From contig DASRJH010000100.1 in assembly GCA_035649575.1 (NCBI GenBank), positions 1 through 35,911 on the forward strand: 35,911 bases of DNA, given 5' to 3'. Below, piece after piece: positions 8,114 through 16,517 of the stretch. The position numbers and the translations under genes were made by a program. Position 1 is the stretch's first letter. Each line of letters begins with the position of its first letter. The DNA comes from DASVAL01 sp035649575 (GTDB taxonomy: Bacteria; Planctomycetota; UBA1135; UBA2386). A model generated the notes under the pieces. That model did not search any database and was not told where the DNA came from. It was given only the letters and a program-made list of their open reading frames with translations.

Positions 8114-10069
8114 TCACGCCGACTCGAGCGCCTGCAGTTGCTCGGCCTTCTGCTCCCACTGCGGCGACACGACGGCGAGCCGCGCGGCATTCTCGTCCAG
8201 CTCGCGCGACAGCGCCGACGAACGCGGGACGTCGTGCCAGATCTCGGGCTGCGAGAGCAGCGACTCGATCTCGGCCTTGCGCGTCTCGAGCCGTTCGATC
8301 TCCTGCTCGAGCTTCTGCACCGCCTGCTTCAACTGCTTGATCTGGCTCGTGCGCGCGCGCTGCGCCTCCTTCGTCGCAATTGCCTCTGCAGCAGCCGGCG
8401 TGACCGGCTTCGCCGCCTTCGCGGTCTTCCCGTCCTTGCCCGTGCCGATCGCGCCGGCCGTCAGCGCGGCGCGCGCCGAGGCCGCCTTCGTCTTGTGCAG
8501 GTAGAACTCGTAGTCACCCTGGTAGGTCGTCAGCTTGCCGGCCGCGACGTGCACGACCTTGTTGGCGAGCGAGCGGATGAAGTGCACGTCGTGGCTGATG
8601 AACACGAGCGTTCCCTCGAACTGCTTCAACGCGTCGACGAGCGCGTCGATGCTGCCGATGTCGAGGTGCGTCGTCGGCTCGTCCATCAGCAGCAGGTTCG
8701 GCGGATTCAGCAGCAGCTTCACGAGCGCGAGCCGGCTCTTCTCGCCGCCGCTGAGCACCTCGACCTTCTTGAACACGCTGTCGCCCGAGAACAGGAACGA
8801 GCCGAGCAGCGTGCGCACGAACTGGTCGCTGATCTGCGTGTGCGTGTCGCACGCCTCGGCGAGCACGGTGCGTTCGGGCTGCAGCATCTCGATGCGATAC
8901 TGCGAGTAGTAGCCGGCCGTCACGTTGTGCCCGAGGCCACGAGCGCCCTGCTGCGGCACGACCTTCTCGGCGAGCAGCTTCAGCAACGTCGACTTGCCGG
9001 CGCCGTTCGGCCCGACGAGCACGATGCGTTCGCCGCGTTCGACCTCGAAGTCGAGACCGCGATAGACCTGCGTCGGCCCGTAGGCGAAGTGCACCTTCTC
9101 GAGCCAGACGGTGCGCTGCCCGCTGCGTGGTGGCTGCGGGAAGCGGAAGCCGACCTTCTTGTCGTCGGCAACCGGCGCCTCGATCTTGTCCATGCGTTCG
9201 ATCTGCTTGAGCTTGCTCTGCGCCTGCGTCGCCTTGCTCGCCTTCGCCTTGAAGCGGTCGGCGAACGCCTGCAGGTGCGCGATCTCCTTCTGCTGCGTCT
9301 TGAACGCGGCGAGCAGCTGCGCGTCGGTCGCTTCGCGCTGCACGACGTAGCGGTCGTAGTTGCCCGTGTAGCGGATCAGCTTCTGCTGGCGGATCTCGAC
9401 GATGCCCGAGACGAGGTGGTTCAGGAACTCGCGGTCGTGCGAGATCACGAGGATCGCGCCCGGATAGCCGACGAGGTGCTCCTGGAACCACAGCAGCGAC
9501 TCGAGGTCGAGGTGGTTCGTCGGCTCGTCCAGCATCAGCAGGTCGGGTTCCTGCGTCAGCAGCCGCGCGAGATGCGCGCGCATCACCCAGCCACCGCTGA
9601 GCTCGCGCGCCGGCCGGTCCATGTCCGCGTCGCGGAAGCCGAGGCCGCCGAGCATCTGCCGCGCCTTGGCCTCGATCTGGTAGCCGTTCAGCTCGTGATA
9701 CCGCTCGTGCGCGTCGTCGTGCAGCTCCTCGGGGTGCTGCGCCTCGACCGGGTGTTCGCGGTCCCACGCGAGCACCTGCCGCCGCACCCGCAGGAAGCCG
9801 GGCGTGATCGCGACGGCGATCTCGAACGCACTTTCGTCGCCGACGGGCGCGTTCTCCTGCGGCAGGTAACCGATCTTCGCGTCGCGCTCGCGCGTGATGC
9901 GGCCGTCGTCGGCGTGCTCCGCGCCGAGGATCAGCGAGAACAGCGTCGACTTGCCGGCGCCATTGGGCCCGACGAGGCCGATGCGGTCGCCGCGGTTGAC
10001 CTGCAGCGCCACGTCGGCGAACAACACGCGTTCGCCGTAGGACTTCGTGACGCCGGACAAGGTGAGCAT
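8114..10069 (-). CDS. ABC-F family ATP-binding protein (ribosome-associated translation factor type)
   Basis: This 651-residue protein has two ABC ATPase domains and no membrane segments. Domain 1 has Walker A GPNGAGKS (34-41), signature LSGG (157-160) and Walker B LLMLDEPTNHLD (177-188). Domain 2 has GPNGAGKS (353-360), LSGGEKSR (439-446) and LLMDEPTTHLD. The charged linker between them (about 245-310) fits the P-site tRNA interaction motif region of ABC-F proteins, and a coiled-coil tail (about 575-651) follows an Ala/Lys-rich spacer, as in Uup/YheS-like members. Known family members bind the ribosomal E site and act on stalled or initiating ribosomes; the exact subfamily is not settled here. 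It lies 60 bases downstream of a small gene on the same strand. The complementary strand is also open, but that is a codon-bias shadow. Confidence 0.95.
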   Translation of the reverse strand: MLTLSGVTKSYGERVLFADVALQVNRGDRIGLVGPNGAGKSTLFSLILGAEHADDGRITRERDAKIGYLPQENAPVGDESAFEIAVAITPGFLRVRRQVLAWDREHPVEAQHPEELHDDAHERYHELNGYQIEAKARQMLGGLGFRDADMDRPARELSGGWVMRAHLARLLTQEPDLLMLDEPTNHLDLESLLWFQEHLVGYPGAILVISHDREFLNHLVSGIVEIRQQKLIRYTGNYDRYVVQREATDAQLLAAFKTQQKEIAHLQAFADRFKAKASKATQAQSKLKQIERMDKIEAPVADDKKVGFRFPQPPRSGQRTVWLEKVHFAYGPTQVYRGLDFEVERGERIVLVGPNGAGKSTLLKLLAEKVVPQQGARGLGHNVTAGYYSQYRIEMLQPERTVLAEACDTHTQISDQFVRTLLGSFLFSGDSVFKKVEVLSGGEKSRLALVKLLLNPPNLLLMDEPTTHLDIGSIDALVDALKQFEGTLVFISHDVHFIRSLANKVVHVAAGKLTTYQGDYEFYLHKTKAASARAALTAGAIGTGKDGKTAKAAKPVTPAAAEAIATKEAQRARTSQIKQLKQAVQKLEQEIERLETRKAEIESLLSQPEIWHDVPRSSALSRELDENAARLAVVSPQWEQKAEQLQALESA

Positions 10070-10129
10070 GGGGGGCGAAGAGTATGCCGAGCGGCGCGGC
10101 GTCGCGCGAGGGCGCCGTGGGTGCGCGCT

Positions 10130-10297
10130 TCACTTGCCGGCCAGCTTCTGCAGCACCGTCTTCACTGCCTGCGGATCCGCGGCGCGCAGCTCGATCACCT
10201 GTGCGTCGACGAACGTCGCCGCGAAGAGCTCGGCCGGCGCGAGGTCGATCGCGTCGCTCTTCACGAAGTGACCCAGACCGGAAAGCCAGGCGTCCAT
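10130..10297 (-). CDS. Small protein of unknown function upstream of the ABC-F gene
   Basis: I place the start at ATG 10297 because GGAGG (complement of 10303-10307) lies 5 bases upstream, one of the best ribosome sites in the window. The product has 55 residues: MDAWLSGLGHFVKSD, then a segment with FVDAQVIELRA, ending VLQKLAGK. It has no signal peptide and no membrane segment. I do not recognise the family. It may share a transcript with the ABC-F gene 60 bases downstream. About 100 bases upstream of its start lies the copied tail of the PKD gene, so its native promoter may have been replaced. It could instead be the remnant of a longer gene, but the strong ribosome site argues for an intact start. 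Confidence 0.5.
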   Translation of the reverse strand: MDAWLSGLGHFVKSDAIDLAPAELFAATFVDAQVIELRAADPQAVKTVLQKLAGK

Positions 10298-10404
10298 GCC
10301 GACCTCCGAAGCCGGAAACCCAGCACGCAGGACCGGGCCAACCCCTCCCGACCGCCAAGCCTGGCGATACGCCGACGGAATCGCAGCCTGTCCCACCTAT
10401 CCTC

Positions 10405-10551
10405 ACGGGTCGTGGAGCTTGGCGGTGCCCGCGAACCCGGCGCTCATCGGCTTCCAGGCCTGCAACCAGGCCGCGGTGCTCGATCCGGCCGCCAACCCCT
10501 TCGGCTTCGCGCTCTCGCGCGCCTACGGCTGGGTGGTGGGGAACTGAAACG
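10405..10551 (+). repeat. Duplicated 147-bp gene tail (copy of 12585-12731)
   Basis: Bases 10405-10551 match 12585-12731 with three differences in 147 (TGC/TAC, GCG/GTG and CGC/CAC codon changes), at a constant offset of 2180. The copy encodes the end of the shared C-terminal module (SWSLAVPANPALIGFQ to AYGWVVGN, stop) without its N-terminal part. Similarity stops abruptly on both sides, just before the WSLAVP motif and a few bases past the stop codon. All three differences change an amino acid. It is a non-functional stub or a product of recombination. Confidence 0.9.
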
Positions 10552-10657
10552 GAGCGCTCTGCAAGCCAAGCGCATCAAGGGCTGGCGGTCGGTGCGTTCT
10601 ACGATAGGTTTTGTGCCCCGTGGCGACTTGCCCCACGGCCAACTTGGAGGTTTCTCC

Positions 10658-12727
10658 ATGCGATTCGCAACTCTCGCAGCCGCTGCCACGATCGTCGCGA
10701 CCGCAACCGCGCAGACCACGTTCGTCATCCCGACCCTGCCAGTGTCGTCGACTAGCACCGAAGGCGGGTTCAACACTCAGTATCCCTGGGGCCTCGGTGC
10801 GGCCCAGCTTCGCGTGCAGTACATCTACGACTCCACGCACTTCACCCTGCAGGGCATCACGTACCCGATCGTGATCTCGAACCTGCGCTGGCGTGCGAAC
10901 GGCGGTGCAACGCAGGCCGGCGGCACCTACAGCAACGCGACGATCATGATGTCCGACGCGGCGGTCGACCAGGCGGCGCCGTCGGCGACGTTTGCGAGCA
11001 ACCACGGCCCGAATCTCGCCACCGTGTATTCGGGGCCGGTGACCGTGGCGACGGGCGCGGGGACGACGCCGAACAACTGGTATGTCAGCGTTCCGATCAC
11101 GCCGTTCCAATACGACCCGATGGCCGGCGACCTGTGCATCGACATGATGCACGACGGCGTGGGGCCGACGGGCACGACACCCGCGCTCGATTGCTGGACG
11201 ACGGGCACGATGTGCTCGCGCGTCCACAACCCCACGAACTACCTGTCGCCCACTGGCACGACGCAGGCGAACGTCGCGATCGTGACCGAGCTCACGTTCA
11301 CGTCGGCGAACCCACTCGTCGCCAACTTCAGTGCAAACGTCACGGGCGGCGCGTCGCCGCTCGCGGTCAACTTCACGAGCAGCTCGTTCACGAGCGCTCC
11401 GGGTGGGATCACGAGCTACGCCTGGGACTTGAACGGTGACTCGCTGATCGACTCGACGGCGCAGAACCCGTCGTTCGTCTACACCAACTGCGGCGCCTAC
11501 ACGGTGTCGCTGACAGTCACCGACGCGACGAACCCGCCGAGCACCTTCACGCGCACGAACTACATCGTGACCGACGCCGTCACGGCGAACTTCACGTCGC
11601 AGGTCATCGGGCCGCTGCTCGTGCAGTTAACGGACACGACGAGTCCCGCCGCCACCGCGTGGGCGTGGGACTTCAACGGCGACACCATCATCGACAGCAC
11701 CGCGCAGAGCCCGGCGTGCACGTTCGCCAGCTTCGCCTCGCAGAACGTCACCCTCACGGCGAGCCGACTCTGCGGCGCTCCGTCGACGGTCACCAGGTCG
11801 GTGAGCCCGCTGCTGCAGCTCACGACGAACCTCGCTCACAACAACAGCCTTGGCCCGCCTGTGACCATCTACTACGACCTCGACGTCCTCAACCCGGCCG
11901 GCGTTTCGATCTACTCGTTCGACTCGATCACGCCGAGTGTGAGCGCGCCGTTCACGGTCGAAGTCTTCCTGAAGAACGGCACCTACGTGGGATCGCAGTT
12001 CACCGCCGCGGCGTGGACGAGGGTCGCCTTGGCGATCAGCACTTCGAACCCGGTCGCGAACCAGCTGTCGAACGCGACGTTCCCGCTGCCGCTGCACATC
12101 CCGCAAGGTTCCTACGGCGTCGCGATGCGCTACCTCGGCATCGCGCCGCGCTACGTGGCGACGACCGCTCTGACCACATACGCCAACGGCGACCTGTCGC
12201 TGACCCTCGGTGCCTTGTCGACGACGCCCTCGGGTCCGTTCACACCCTTCGGCCTCAACAGCCCGGGCGTATGGAGCGGCACCCTTCACTACAGCACGAA
12301 CAACGTGACCACCCTCGCGGGCTACGGCTGGTTCGGCAAGGGATGCCCCGGCACGCTCGGCCTCACGAGCGTCGTCAACACCAACGAGCCGACGCTGGGC
12401 AACACGCTGCACACCAACCTCGGCAACCTGCCGTTCGGCATCGCCTTGATGGTGGTCGGCCTCAGCAACACGCTGTCCGGCGGCGTGCTCCCGCTGCCGC
12501 TCGACCTCGGCTTCCTCGGCGCGCCGGGCTGCAACCTGCGCGTGAGCCTCGACGTCACCCAAACCGTCGCCGGCGTGCCGCCGAACGGGTCGTGGAGCTT
12601 GGCGGTGCCCGCGAACCCGGCGCTCATCGGCTTCCAGGCCTACAACCAGGCCGCGGTGCTCGATCCGGCCGCCAACCCCTTCGGCTTCGTGCTCTCGCAC
12701 GCCTACGGCTGGGTGGTGGGGAACTGA
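10658..12727 (+). CDS. Exported protein with two PKD domains and shared C-terminal module
   Basis: I chose ATG 10658 because TTGGAGG (10644-10650) lies 7 bases upstream and a signal peptide follows (MRFATLAAAATIVATATA). The frame is open far upstream only as a shadow of the ABC-F gene. The 689-residue protein has an N-terminal beta-rich domain of unknown type (about 20-215). Two PKD-type domains follow (about 217-385), each with a YAWDLNGD- or AWDFNGD-like core and a PSFVY or ACTF strand. Next come a second uncharacterised region (about 390-550) and the shared module (about 555-689) with GKGCPGTLG, APGCNLRVSLD, DPAANPFGF. PKD domains usually act as spacers or mediate carbohydrate/protein contacts in surface proteins. 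No catalytic residues are seen. Its 3' end is duplicated at 10405-10551. Confidence 0.9.
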   Translation: MRFATLAAAATIVATATAQTTFVIPTLPVSSTSTEGGFNTQYPWGLGAAQLRVQYIYDSTHFTLQGITYPIVISNLRWRANGGATQAGGTYSNATIMMSDAAVDQAAPSATFASNHGPNLATVYSGPVTVATGAGTTPNNWYVSVPITPFQYDPMAGDLCIDMMHDGVGPTGTTPALDCWTTGTMCSRVHNPTNYLSPTGTTQANVAIVTELTFTSANPLVANFSANVTGGASPLAVNFTSSSFTSAPGGITSYAWDLNGDSLIDSTAQNPSFVYTNCGAYTVSLTVTDATNPPSTFTRTNYIVTDAVTANFTSQVIGPLLVQLTDTTSPAATAWAWDFNGDTIIDSTAQSPACTFASFASQNVTLTASRLCGAPSTVTRSVSPLLQLTTNLAHNNSLGPPVTIYYDLDVLNPAGVSIYSFDSITPSVSAPFTVEVFLKNGTYVGSQFTAAAWTRVALAISTSNPVANQLSNATFPLPLHIPQGSYGVAMRYLGIAPRYVATTALTTYANGDLSLTLGALSTTPSGPFTPFGLNSPGVWSGTLHYSTNNVTTLAGYGWFGKGCPGTLGLTSVVNTNEPTLGNTLHTNLGNLPFGIALMVVGLSNTLSGGVLPLPLDLGFLGAPGCNLRVSLDVTQTVAGVPPNGSWSLAVPANPALIGFQAYNQAAVLDPAANPFGFVLSHAYGWVVGN

Positions 12728-12731
12728 AACG
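12585..12731 (+). repeat. Source copy of the duplicated 147-bp gene tail
   Basis: This is the in-gene copy of the segment repeated at 10405-10551. It covers the last 47 codons of the PKD gene, its stop and four further bases. It is in context here (full module upstream), so the other copy is the derived one. Confidence 0.85.
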
Positions 12732-12740
12732 CACGGCAGC

Positions 12741-12764
12741 CGCAGCCGAGCTCCCTCGGCTGCG
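12741..12764 (+). terminator. Perfect 10-bp GC hairpin after the PKD gene
   Basis: CGCAGCCGAG (12741-12750), loop CTCC, CTCGGCTGCG (12755-12764) form a perfect 10-bp stem 14 bases after the stop codon of the PKD gene. The T-run is poor (ACCTTG follows), which is common in high-GC genomes. It also lies between that gene and the opposing speA relic. Confidence 0.65.
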
Positions 12765-12889
12765 ACCTTGCGAAGTTCGAGCTGCTGGACTCCGCACCGT
12801 GACGACGAGCGAGGCGCCCGCCATGCTGATGCCGTGATGAGCTGCGCGTTGTTCTCGCTGATGCTGTCGGCGGCTCTCGCGGCGCAGGA

Positions 12890-13156
12890 GATCGCGTGGT
12901 GCGCGGTGAGCGCGCGGCCCGACTCGCTGATGATGTCGGGGTGCGCGATGCCCTTCTCGTCGCACGCCTGCTGCACCGCGAACACGACGTCGTTCGCGTA
13001 CTCCTGCAGCGAGTAGTTCGCGCTGCTGTGGAAGTTCGTCTGCGAGCCGTCGTAGTCGACCGCGAGGCCGCCGCCGACGTCGAGGAACTTCAGCCCGGCG
13101 CCGAGGTCGTGCAGTTCCGTGTAGAAGCGCGTCGCCTCCTTGAGCGCGTCCTTGAT
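12890..13156 (-). pseudogene. speA: Internal fragment of biosynthetic arginine decarboxylase
   Basis: On the minus strand about 89 codons read IKDALKEATRFYTEL, LKFLDVGGGLAVDYDGSQ, NYSLQEYANDVVFAVQ, HPDIISESGRALTAHHAI. These match the middle of biosynthetic arginine decarboxylase (SpeA, the PLP-dependent alanine-racemase-fold family), including DVGGGLGVDYDG and ISESGRAxxAHH. The N-terminal barrel start with the PLP lysine and the whole C-terminal domain are missing. The frame runs out of homology at both ends into unrelated sequence, so this is a relic and not a gene. A full-length copy is expected elsewhere if the organism makes agmatine this way. Confidence 0.85.
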
Positions 13157-13241
13157 CGCGCGTCGCCGCCCGCGTCCCCTCCTGCTCGTGGTGTCGCGCG
13201 ACGTCGGTGATGGTCGTTCGCGTCGCGCGGAGGACACCACC

Positions 13242-14444
13242 TCAGTGTGCGTAGATCGATGCGTTGCCGAACCTCAGCCCACCGGACGCCTGCAGCAACA
13301 CCGCCTGCCACCCGTAGCGTTCGCCGATCAGCGCCGGGGTCGCCGGCACGGCCAACGAGAAGTTGGCGATCATGCCGACCGACATGAACCCGGCGACCAC
13401 GACGGTGGCGGCGGGGTCCAGCCAGAGCCGTCCGGGCCAGATGCCGGGCACCGCCATCGGCGCCGCCGGCCGGCCGAACAGCAGGCAGACGAACGAACCG
13501 GCCGGGCTCAGCACCGACGTCTGCACCGTGCCACCGGGAGGCGCGGGCTGCGTGGCGACGCTCGCGCACGAGATCCAGGCGGCGGCGACGTTCGGCGAGA
13601 ACGGCAACGCCCCGCCGCTCGGGACCAGCACGGTGTTGTTGTCGAACATGACCTGCGAGTTGTAGCCGTCGACGACGGCGTGCGGCGCGAGCGGCGAAGC
13701 ACCCGCGACGTAGCCGCCGCTGCCGTCGTCGCAGAACGACGCCGTGCTCGTATTGAGCCACACCGCCGCGCCGGGATGGGCGACGACGATGCCCAGCGGC
13801 GTGGCGACGAAGCCGCCGTTGCCGCCGCGCACGAAACACCTCGCGATCGTGAGCGCGCTGTTCTGTGCGGCGATGCCGCTGCCGCCACCCGCGTTCGTCA
13901 GGTCCTCCCCCTGCAGCAAGCAGCGTTCGACCGTGGCCTGCGACTGCTCGACCGCGAGTGCGGCCATGCCGCGAGCGGAGCACTGCCGGACCACGGCCTG
14001 GTCGCAGCCCTGCAGGTGGATGCCGAACGCGGTGAAGACGCCGGGGGCCGCGATCTGATCGACGCGATCGAACATCACGAGCCCCTGGCAGTTCGTCGCC
14101 TGCGCGCTCGCGAGCCCGCCGGAGGGCACGCGCACCCCGCGCACGACGACGCTCTGCAACGCCCCGACGTTGGCGATGTCGATTGGGCCGGTCGACGTCA
14201 CCACCGCTCCCGGCTCGGCCAGCACCGACAGCGAGCGGCCGCTCATCGCGATCGGACCGTACGTGCCGCTGCGCACCAGCAGCACCGAGCCGTTGGGCAC
14301 CGCGGCGATCGCGGGCGGGATGTCGAGGAAGTTCGTCCCTGGGCCATTGTTCGCGTCGACGACGAAGGTCTGGGCGACGGCACTCGCGCCGAGCACGCCG
14401 AGCACGGACAGGGCCACGAACGATCCAGGGAAGAGATGTGGCAT
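13242..14444 (-). CDS. Exported right-handed beta-helix protein
   Basis: I chose ATG 14444 because it starts a clear signal peptide (SFVALSVLGVLGASAVAQ); the frame remains open upstream to 14747 without one. The 400-residue protein begins its mature part with TFVVDANNGPGTNFLDIPPA, the pectate-lyase-like opening in which a deposited value is read as if through a table of flanked regions. Then come short beta-strand rungs: GSVLLVRSGTYGPI, QSVVVRGVRV, ATVERCLLQ, LTIARCFVRGG. This matches the parallel beta-helix (pectin-lyase-like) fold. No catalytic Asp/Lys/Arg set of polysaccharide lyases can be assigned. The C-terminus (NFSLAVPATPALIGERYGWQ) is a diverged version of the end of the shared module. 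It is divergent to a second beta-helix gene at 14906. Confidence 0.85.
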   Translation of the reverse strand: MPHLFPGSFVALSVLGVLGASAVAQTFVVDANNGPGTNFLDIPPAIAAVPNGSVLLVRSGTYGPIAMSGRSLSVLAEPGAVVTSTGPIDIANVGALQSVVVRGVRVPSGGLASAQATNCQGLVMFDRVDQIAAPGVFTAFGIHLQGCDQAVVRQCSARGMAALAVEQSQATVERCLLQGEDLTNAGGGSGIAAQNSALTIARCFVRGGNGGFVATPLGIVVAHPGAAVWLNTSTASFCDDGSGGYVAGASPLAPHAVVDGYNSQVMFDNNTVLVPSGGALPFSPNVAAAWISCASVATQPAPPGGTVQTSVLSPAGSFVCLLFGRPAAPMAVPGIWPGRLWLDPAATVVVAGFMSVGMIANFSLAVPATPALIGERYGWQAVLLQASGGLRFGNASIYAH

Positions 14445-14905
14445 AGGGGGAAGACTACCCAGTCCGGCGCGCGGCCGGTTGTCGTCACGTGGCTGCATGG
14501 GGGCGCACCGGCAATAGTCGCATCGCCACCGGCCGGTTGCAGGAAAAGCCCGGAATCGCCGACCTGCCGAGGCACCTACGTGCTGCGCTCCAACGTCGCC
14601 GACTGGTCGCCCGAGGAACTGTGGAGGCTTGGAGTTCCTATCCGCCGGGTGGAGTCGGGCATGTTCGTCAGCTGTCAGTGGGTGGGAGCCCATGCTAGGC
14701 AGCCCCCTCGCGGAGTGGCCTTCGCCTTCGTCCCGGTAGGGTCTCACACTCTCTGTCGCAGCAGGGGGCTGCCTCGTTCGTTGGTAGGGGGCTGCCGTGC
14801 CACGTCACGGACACAGGGTTGGGTATGGTTCCCTGTCCGCCCCCTCTGACCGGCACCTGGTTTTCGCTTTCCTCGCCCGGTCGTGCGGAGGATCCTCGCC
14901 CACCT
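14445..14905. other. Divergent control region between two beta-helix genes, with 11-bp inverted/direct repeats
   Basis: This 461-base region must hold the promoters of both flanking genes. GGCAGCCCCCT at 14698-14708 is repeated in inverse as AGGGGGCTGCC at 14763-14773 and again at 14786-14796, so the latter two are direct repeats 23 bases apart. They could be binding sites for a regulator, or remnants of a mobile-element end. GAGGATCCTC at 14888-14897 is a 10-bp palindrome close to the downstream start. I see no intact gene. Confidence 0.45.
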
Positions 14906-16189
14906 ATGTCGCCCTCGGCCGTCTGCTTCGCGCTCGTGCTCGCCGGCGCGCTCGAGGCGCAGTCGCTGTGGACCGTCGACATCACGGGGGCAACCGGCTT
15001 CACGACGATCCAGGCCGCGATCAACGCCGCGGCCGACGGCGACGTGATCGTGATCAAGTCGGGCAACTACACGACCGGCTCCTTCGACGTGAACGACAAG
15101 GCGCTGACGTTCATCGAGGATGCCGGTGCCGTGGCCACGGCAGTGTCGGCCCGCATCACGAACCCGAACGGCAAGACGGTCGCAATTCGCGGCATCGACT
15201 TCCGCCGCAACTCGCCCGCCGTGTCGGGCCTCAATCCGGGGCGCAATCTGCACGTGATCGACAACACGGGCACGGTCTGGCTCGAGGACTGCACGTTCGA
15301 GACCGGCGGCGTGATCGTCGCGGCGCCGGGCCCGACCTACCCAGCGATCGACAGCAGCAACAGCGCCGCGGCGGGCGGCACGCTGTGGCTTACGCGCTGC
15401 ACCGTGCGCGGCACGCGCGGCATCCGCACGCCCCAGGGCATGATGCAGGCCGGCGTCGCGATCCGCGCCAACGCGCACGCCGGCGATCGCCTCGTGCTGC
15501 AGCACTGCGTGGTCGAAGGCGGCGACGGCGCGGCGGGCTTCTTCCCGACCAGCATTCCGGGCGGCCACGGCGCCGATGCCGTCGAAGCTCCGTTCGGCAG
15601 CGTGTTCGCGGCCGGCGGCGCCATCGCGGGCGGCGACGGCGGCGGCGGGGGCAGCGGCGGCGGCTGCACGAACGCCGGGGACGGCGGCGACGGTCTCGTC
15701 CTCGCCGGCGTCGCGAACGCCGATCTGCTCGGGACCGCCTGCTCCGGCGGGGCGCCGGGAACGGCCACCGGTACCTGCGCTGCGGGAGTCGCCGGGCTCG
15801 GCACGAACGTCGCGGCGTCCAGCACCTTGTTCGTCGCGCCGGCCGGCACGCCACACTCGATCGCGATGACTGCGCCGGTGCTCGACGGCACGTCGACGAC
15901 GGCTTCGTACACGGGCGAACCCCTCGCGGCCGCGTTCGCGTTCGCGTCGTTCGGTGCAGGGTTCACGCCGCTGCCCGGCGTCCTCGGCCCCGCCGCGCTC
16001 GATCTCGCCGCGCTGATCCCGTTCGGCCTGGTGTTGCTCGACGCCGCCGGCAGCGCGACGTCGGTGCACGCACTGCCCGACGTCCTCCCGCCCGGCATGC
16101 CGGTCGCGGTCGTGTTCGTCCAGTCGCTGCAGTTCGGCACCTCGGCCCTGGTTGCCGGGGCGCCGTCGCTGCTCGTCATCGTGCAGTAG
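14906..16189 (+). CDS. Exported right-handed beta-helix protein with glycine-rich loop
   Basis: I chose ATG 14906 because a signal peptide follows (MSPSAVCFALVLAGALEAQ); GGAGG lies 14 bases upstream, rather far. The 427-residue protein opens with TGFTTIQAAINAAADGD and VIVIKSGNYT, the typical entry into a pectin-lyase-like parallel beta-helix. Rungs such as LTFIEDAG, VAIRGIDFRRN, VWLEDCTFE, LWLTRCTVRG and LVLQHCVVEGG follow. A Gly-rich stretch (about 238-262, GGDGGGGGSGGG) and the late segment with PLPGVLGPAALDLAAL and a VFVQSLQFG strand resemble a cysteine-free variant of the shared C-terminal module. No lyase active site is evident. Binding to or displaying polysaccharide is possible but unproven. 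Confidence 0.85.
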   Translation: MSPSAVCFALVLAGALEAQSLWTVDITGATGFTTIQAAINAAADGDVIVIKSGNYTTGSFDVNDKALTFIEDAGAVATAVSARITNPNGKTVAIRGIDFRRNSPAVSGLNPGRNLHVIDNTGTVWLEDCTFETGGVIVAAPGPTYPAIDSSNSAAAGGTLWLTRCTVRGTRGIRTPQGMMQAGVAIRANAHAGDRLVLQHCVVEGGDGAAGFFPTSIPGGHGADAVEAPFGSVFAAGGAIAGGDGGGGGSGGGCTNAGDGGDGLVLAGVANADLLGTACSGGAPGTATGTCAAGVAGLGTNVAASSTLFVAPAGTPHSIAMTAPVLDGTSTTASYTGEPLAAAFAFASFGAGFTPLPGVLGPAALDLAALIPFGLVLLDAAGSATSVHALPDVLPPGMPVAVVFVQSLQFGTSALVAGAPSLLVIVQ

Positions 16190-16517
16190 TGCGTCCTGCC
16201 TCCGGCTCGATCACCCTCAGCCGGCGGGACCCGGGCCAGGAGTACATCCTCGCGGTCACGAAGGGCACCGCGATGGTCGGCCCGCCGCCTCGACCTGCAG
16301 CGGCCGCACGCACCGTCGATCGCGGTGTCGGAGCGTTCGGGTTACGCGCTCCGACGGCGCCGCTATCATGCATCACCTCCAGTGCCATGGTCCGAATGCG
16401 TTTTCCTTCGCGTCGCCGTCGCGCAACCACTGAACGCACCATGACGACGCCGTCCGTGCACCCGGCCACCGCGGCGGCCCTCGCCGCGCTCTCGTTCCTC
16501 GTCCCCGCTGTCACCTC
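16190..16517. other. Intergenic region with a 9-bp hairpin and a 26-codon ORF
   Basis: These 328 bases contain an inverted repeat GTCGGAGCG (16327-16335) / CGCTCCGAC (16347-16355), a 9-bp perfect stem with an 11-base loop. A 26-codon frame from ATG 16441 encodes a hydrophobic peptide (MTTPSVHPATAAALAALSFL...) and stops at TGA 16519-16521, overlapping the ATG of the lipoprotein gene (ATGA). This peptide could be a coupled leader, an alternative signal sequence lost by frameshift, or chance. No other gene is seen. Confidence 0.35.

Larger units (their letters stand above)
12728..13241. other. Intergenic region with terminator hairpin and speA relic
   Basis: This 514-base gap lies between the convergent PKD gene and the beta-helix gene. 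It contains the hairpin at 12741-12764 and the speA fragment at 12890-13156. I see no intact gene in the remainder. Confidence 0.5.

Noticed and set aside
8057..10657. Very long plus-strand open frame antisense to the ABC-F gene, continuous with the PKD gene
   Set aside because: The translation before ATG 10658 is Arg/Leu-rich and lacks domain motifs; the minus strand encodes a textbook ABC-F protein. The open frame comes from high GC and codon bias.
14698..14796. Inverted repeats as insertion-sequence ends
   Set aside because: There is no transposase remnant, no target-site duplication that I could see, and the arms are only 11 bp.
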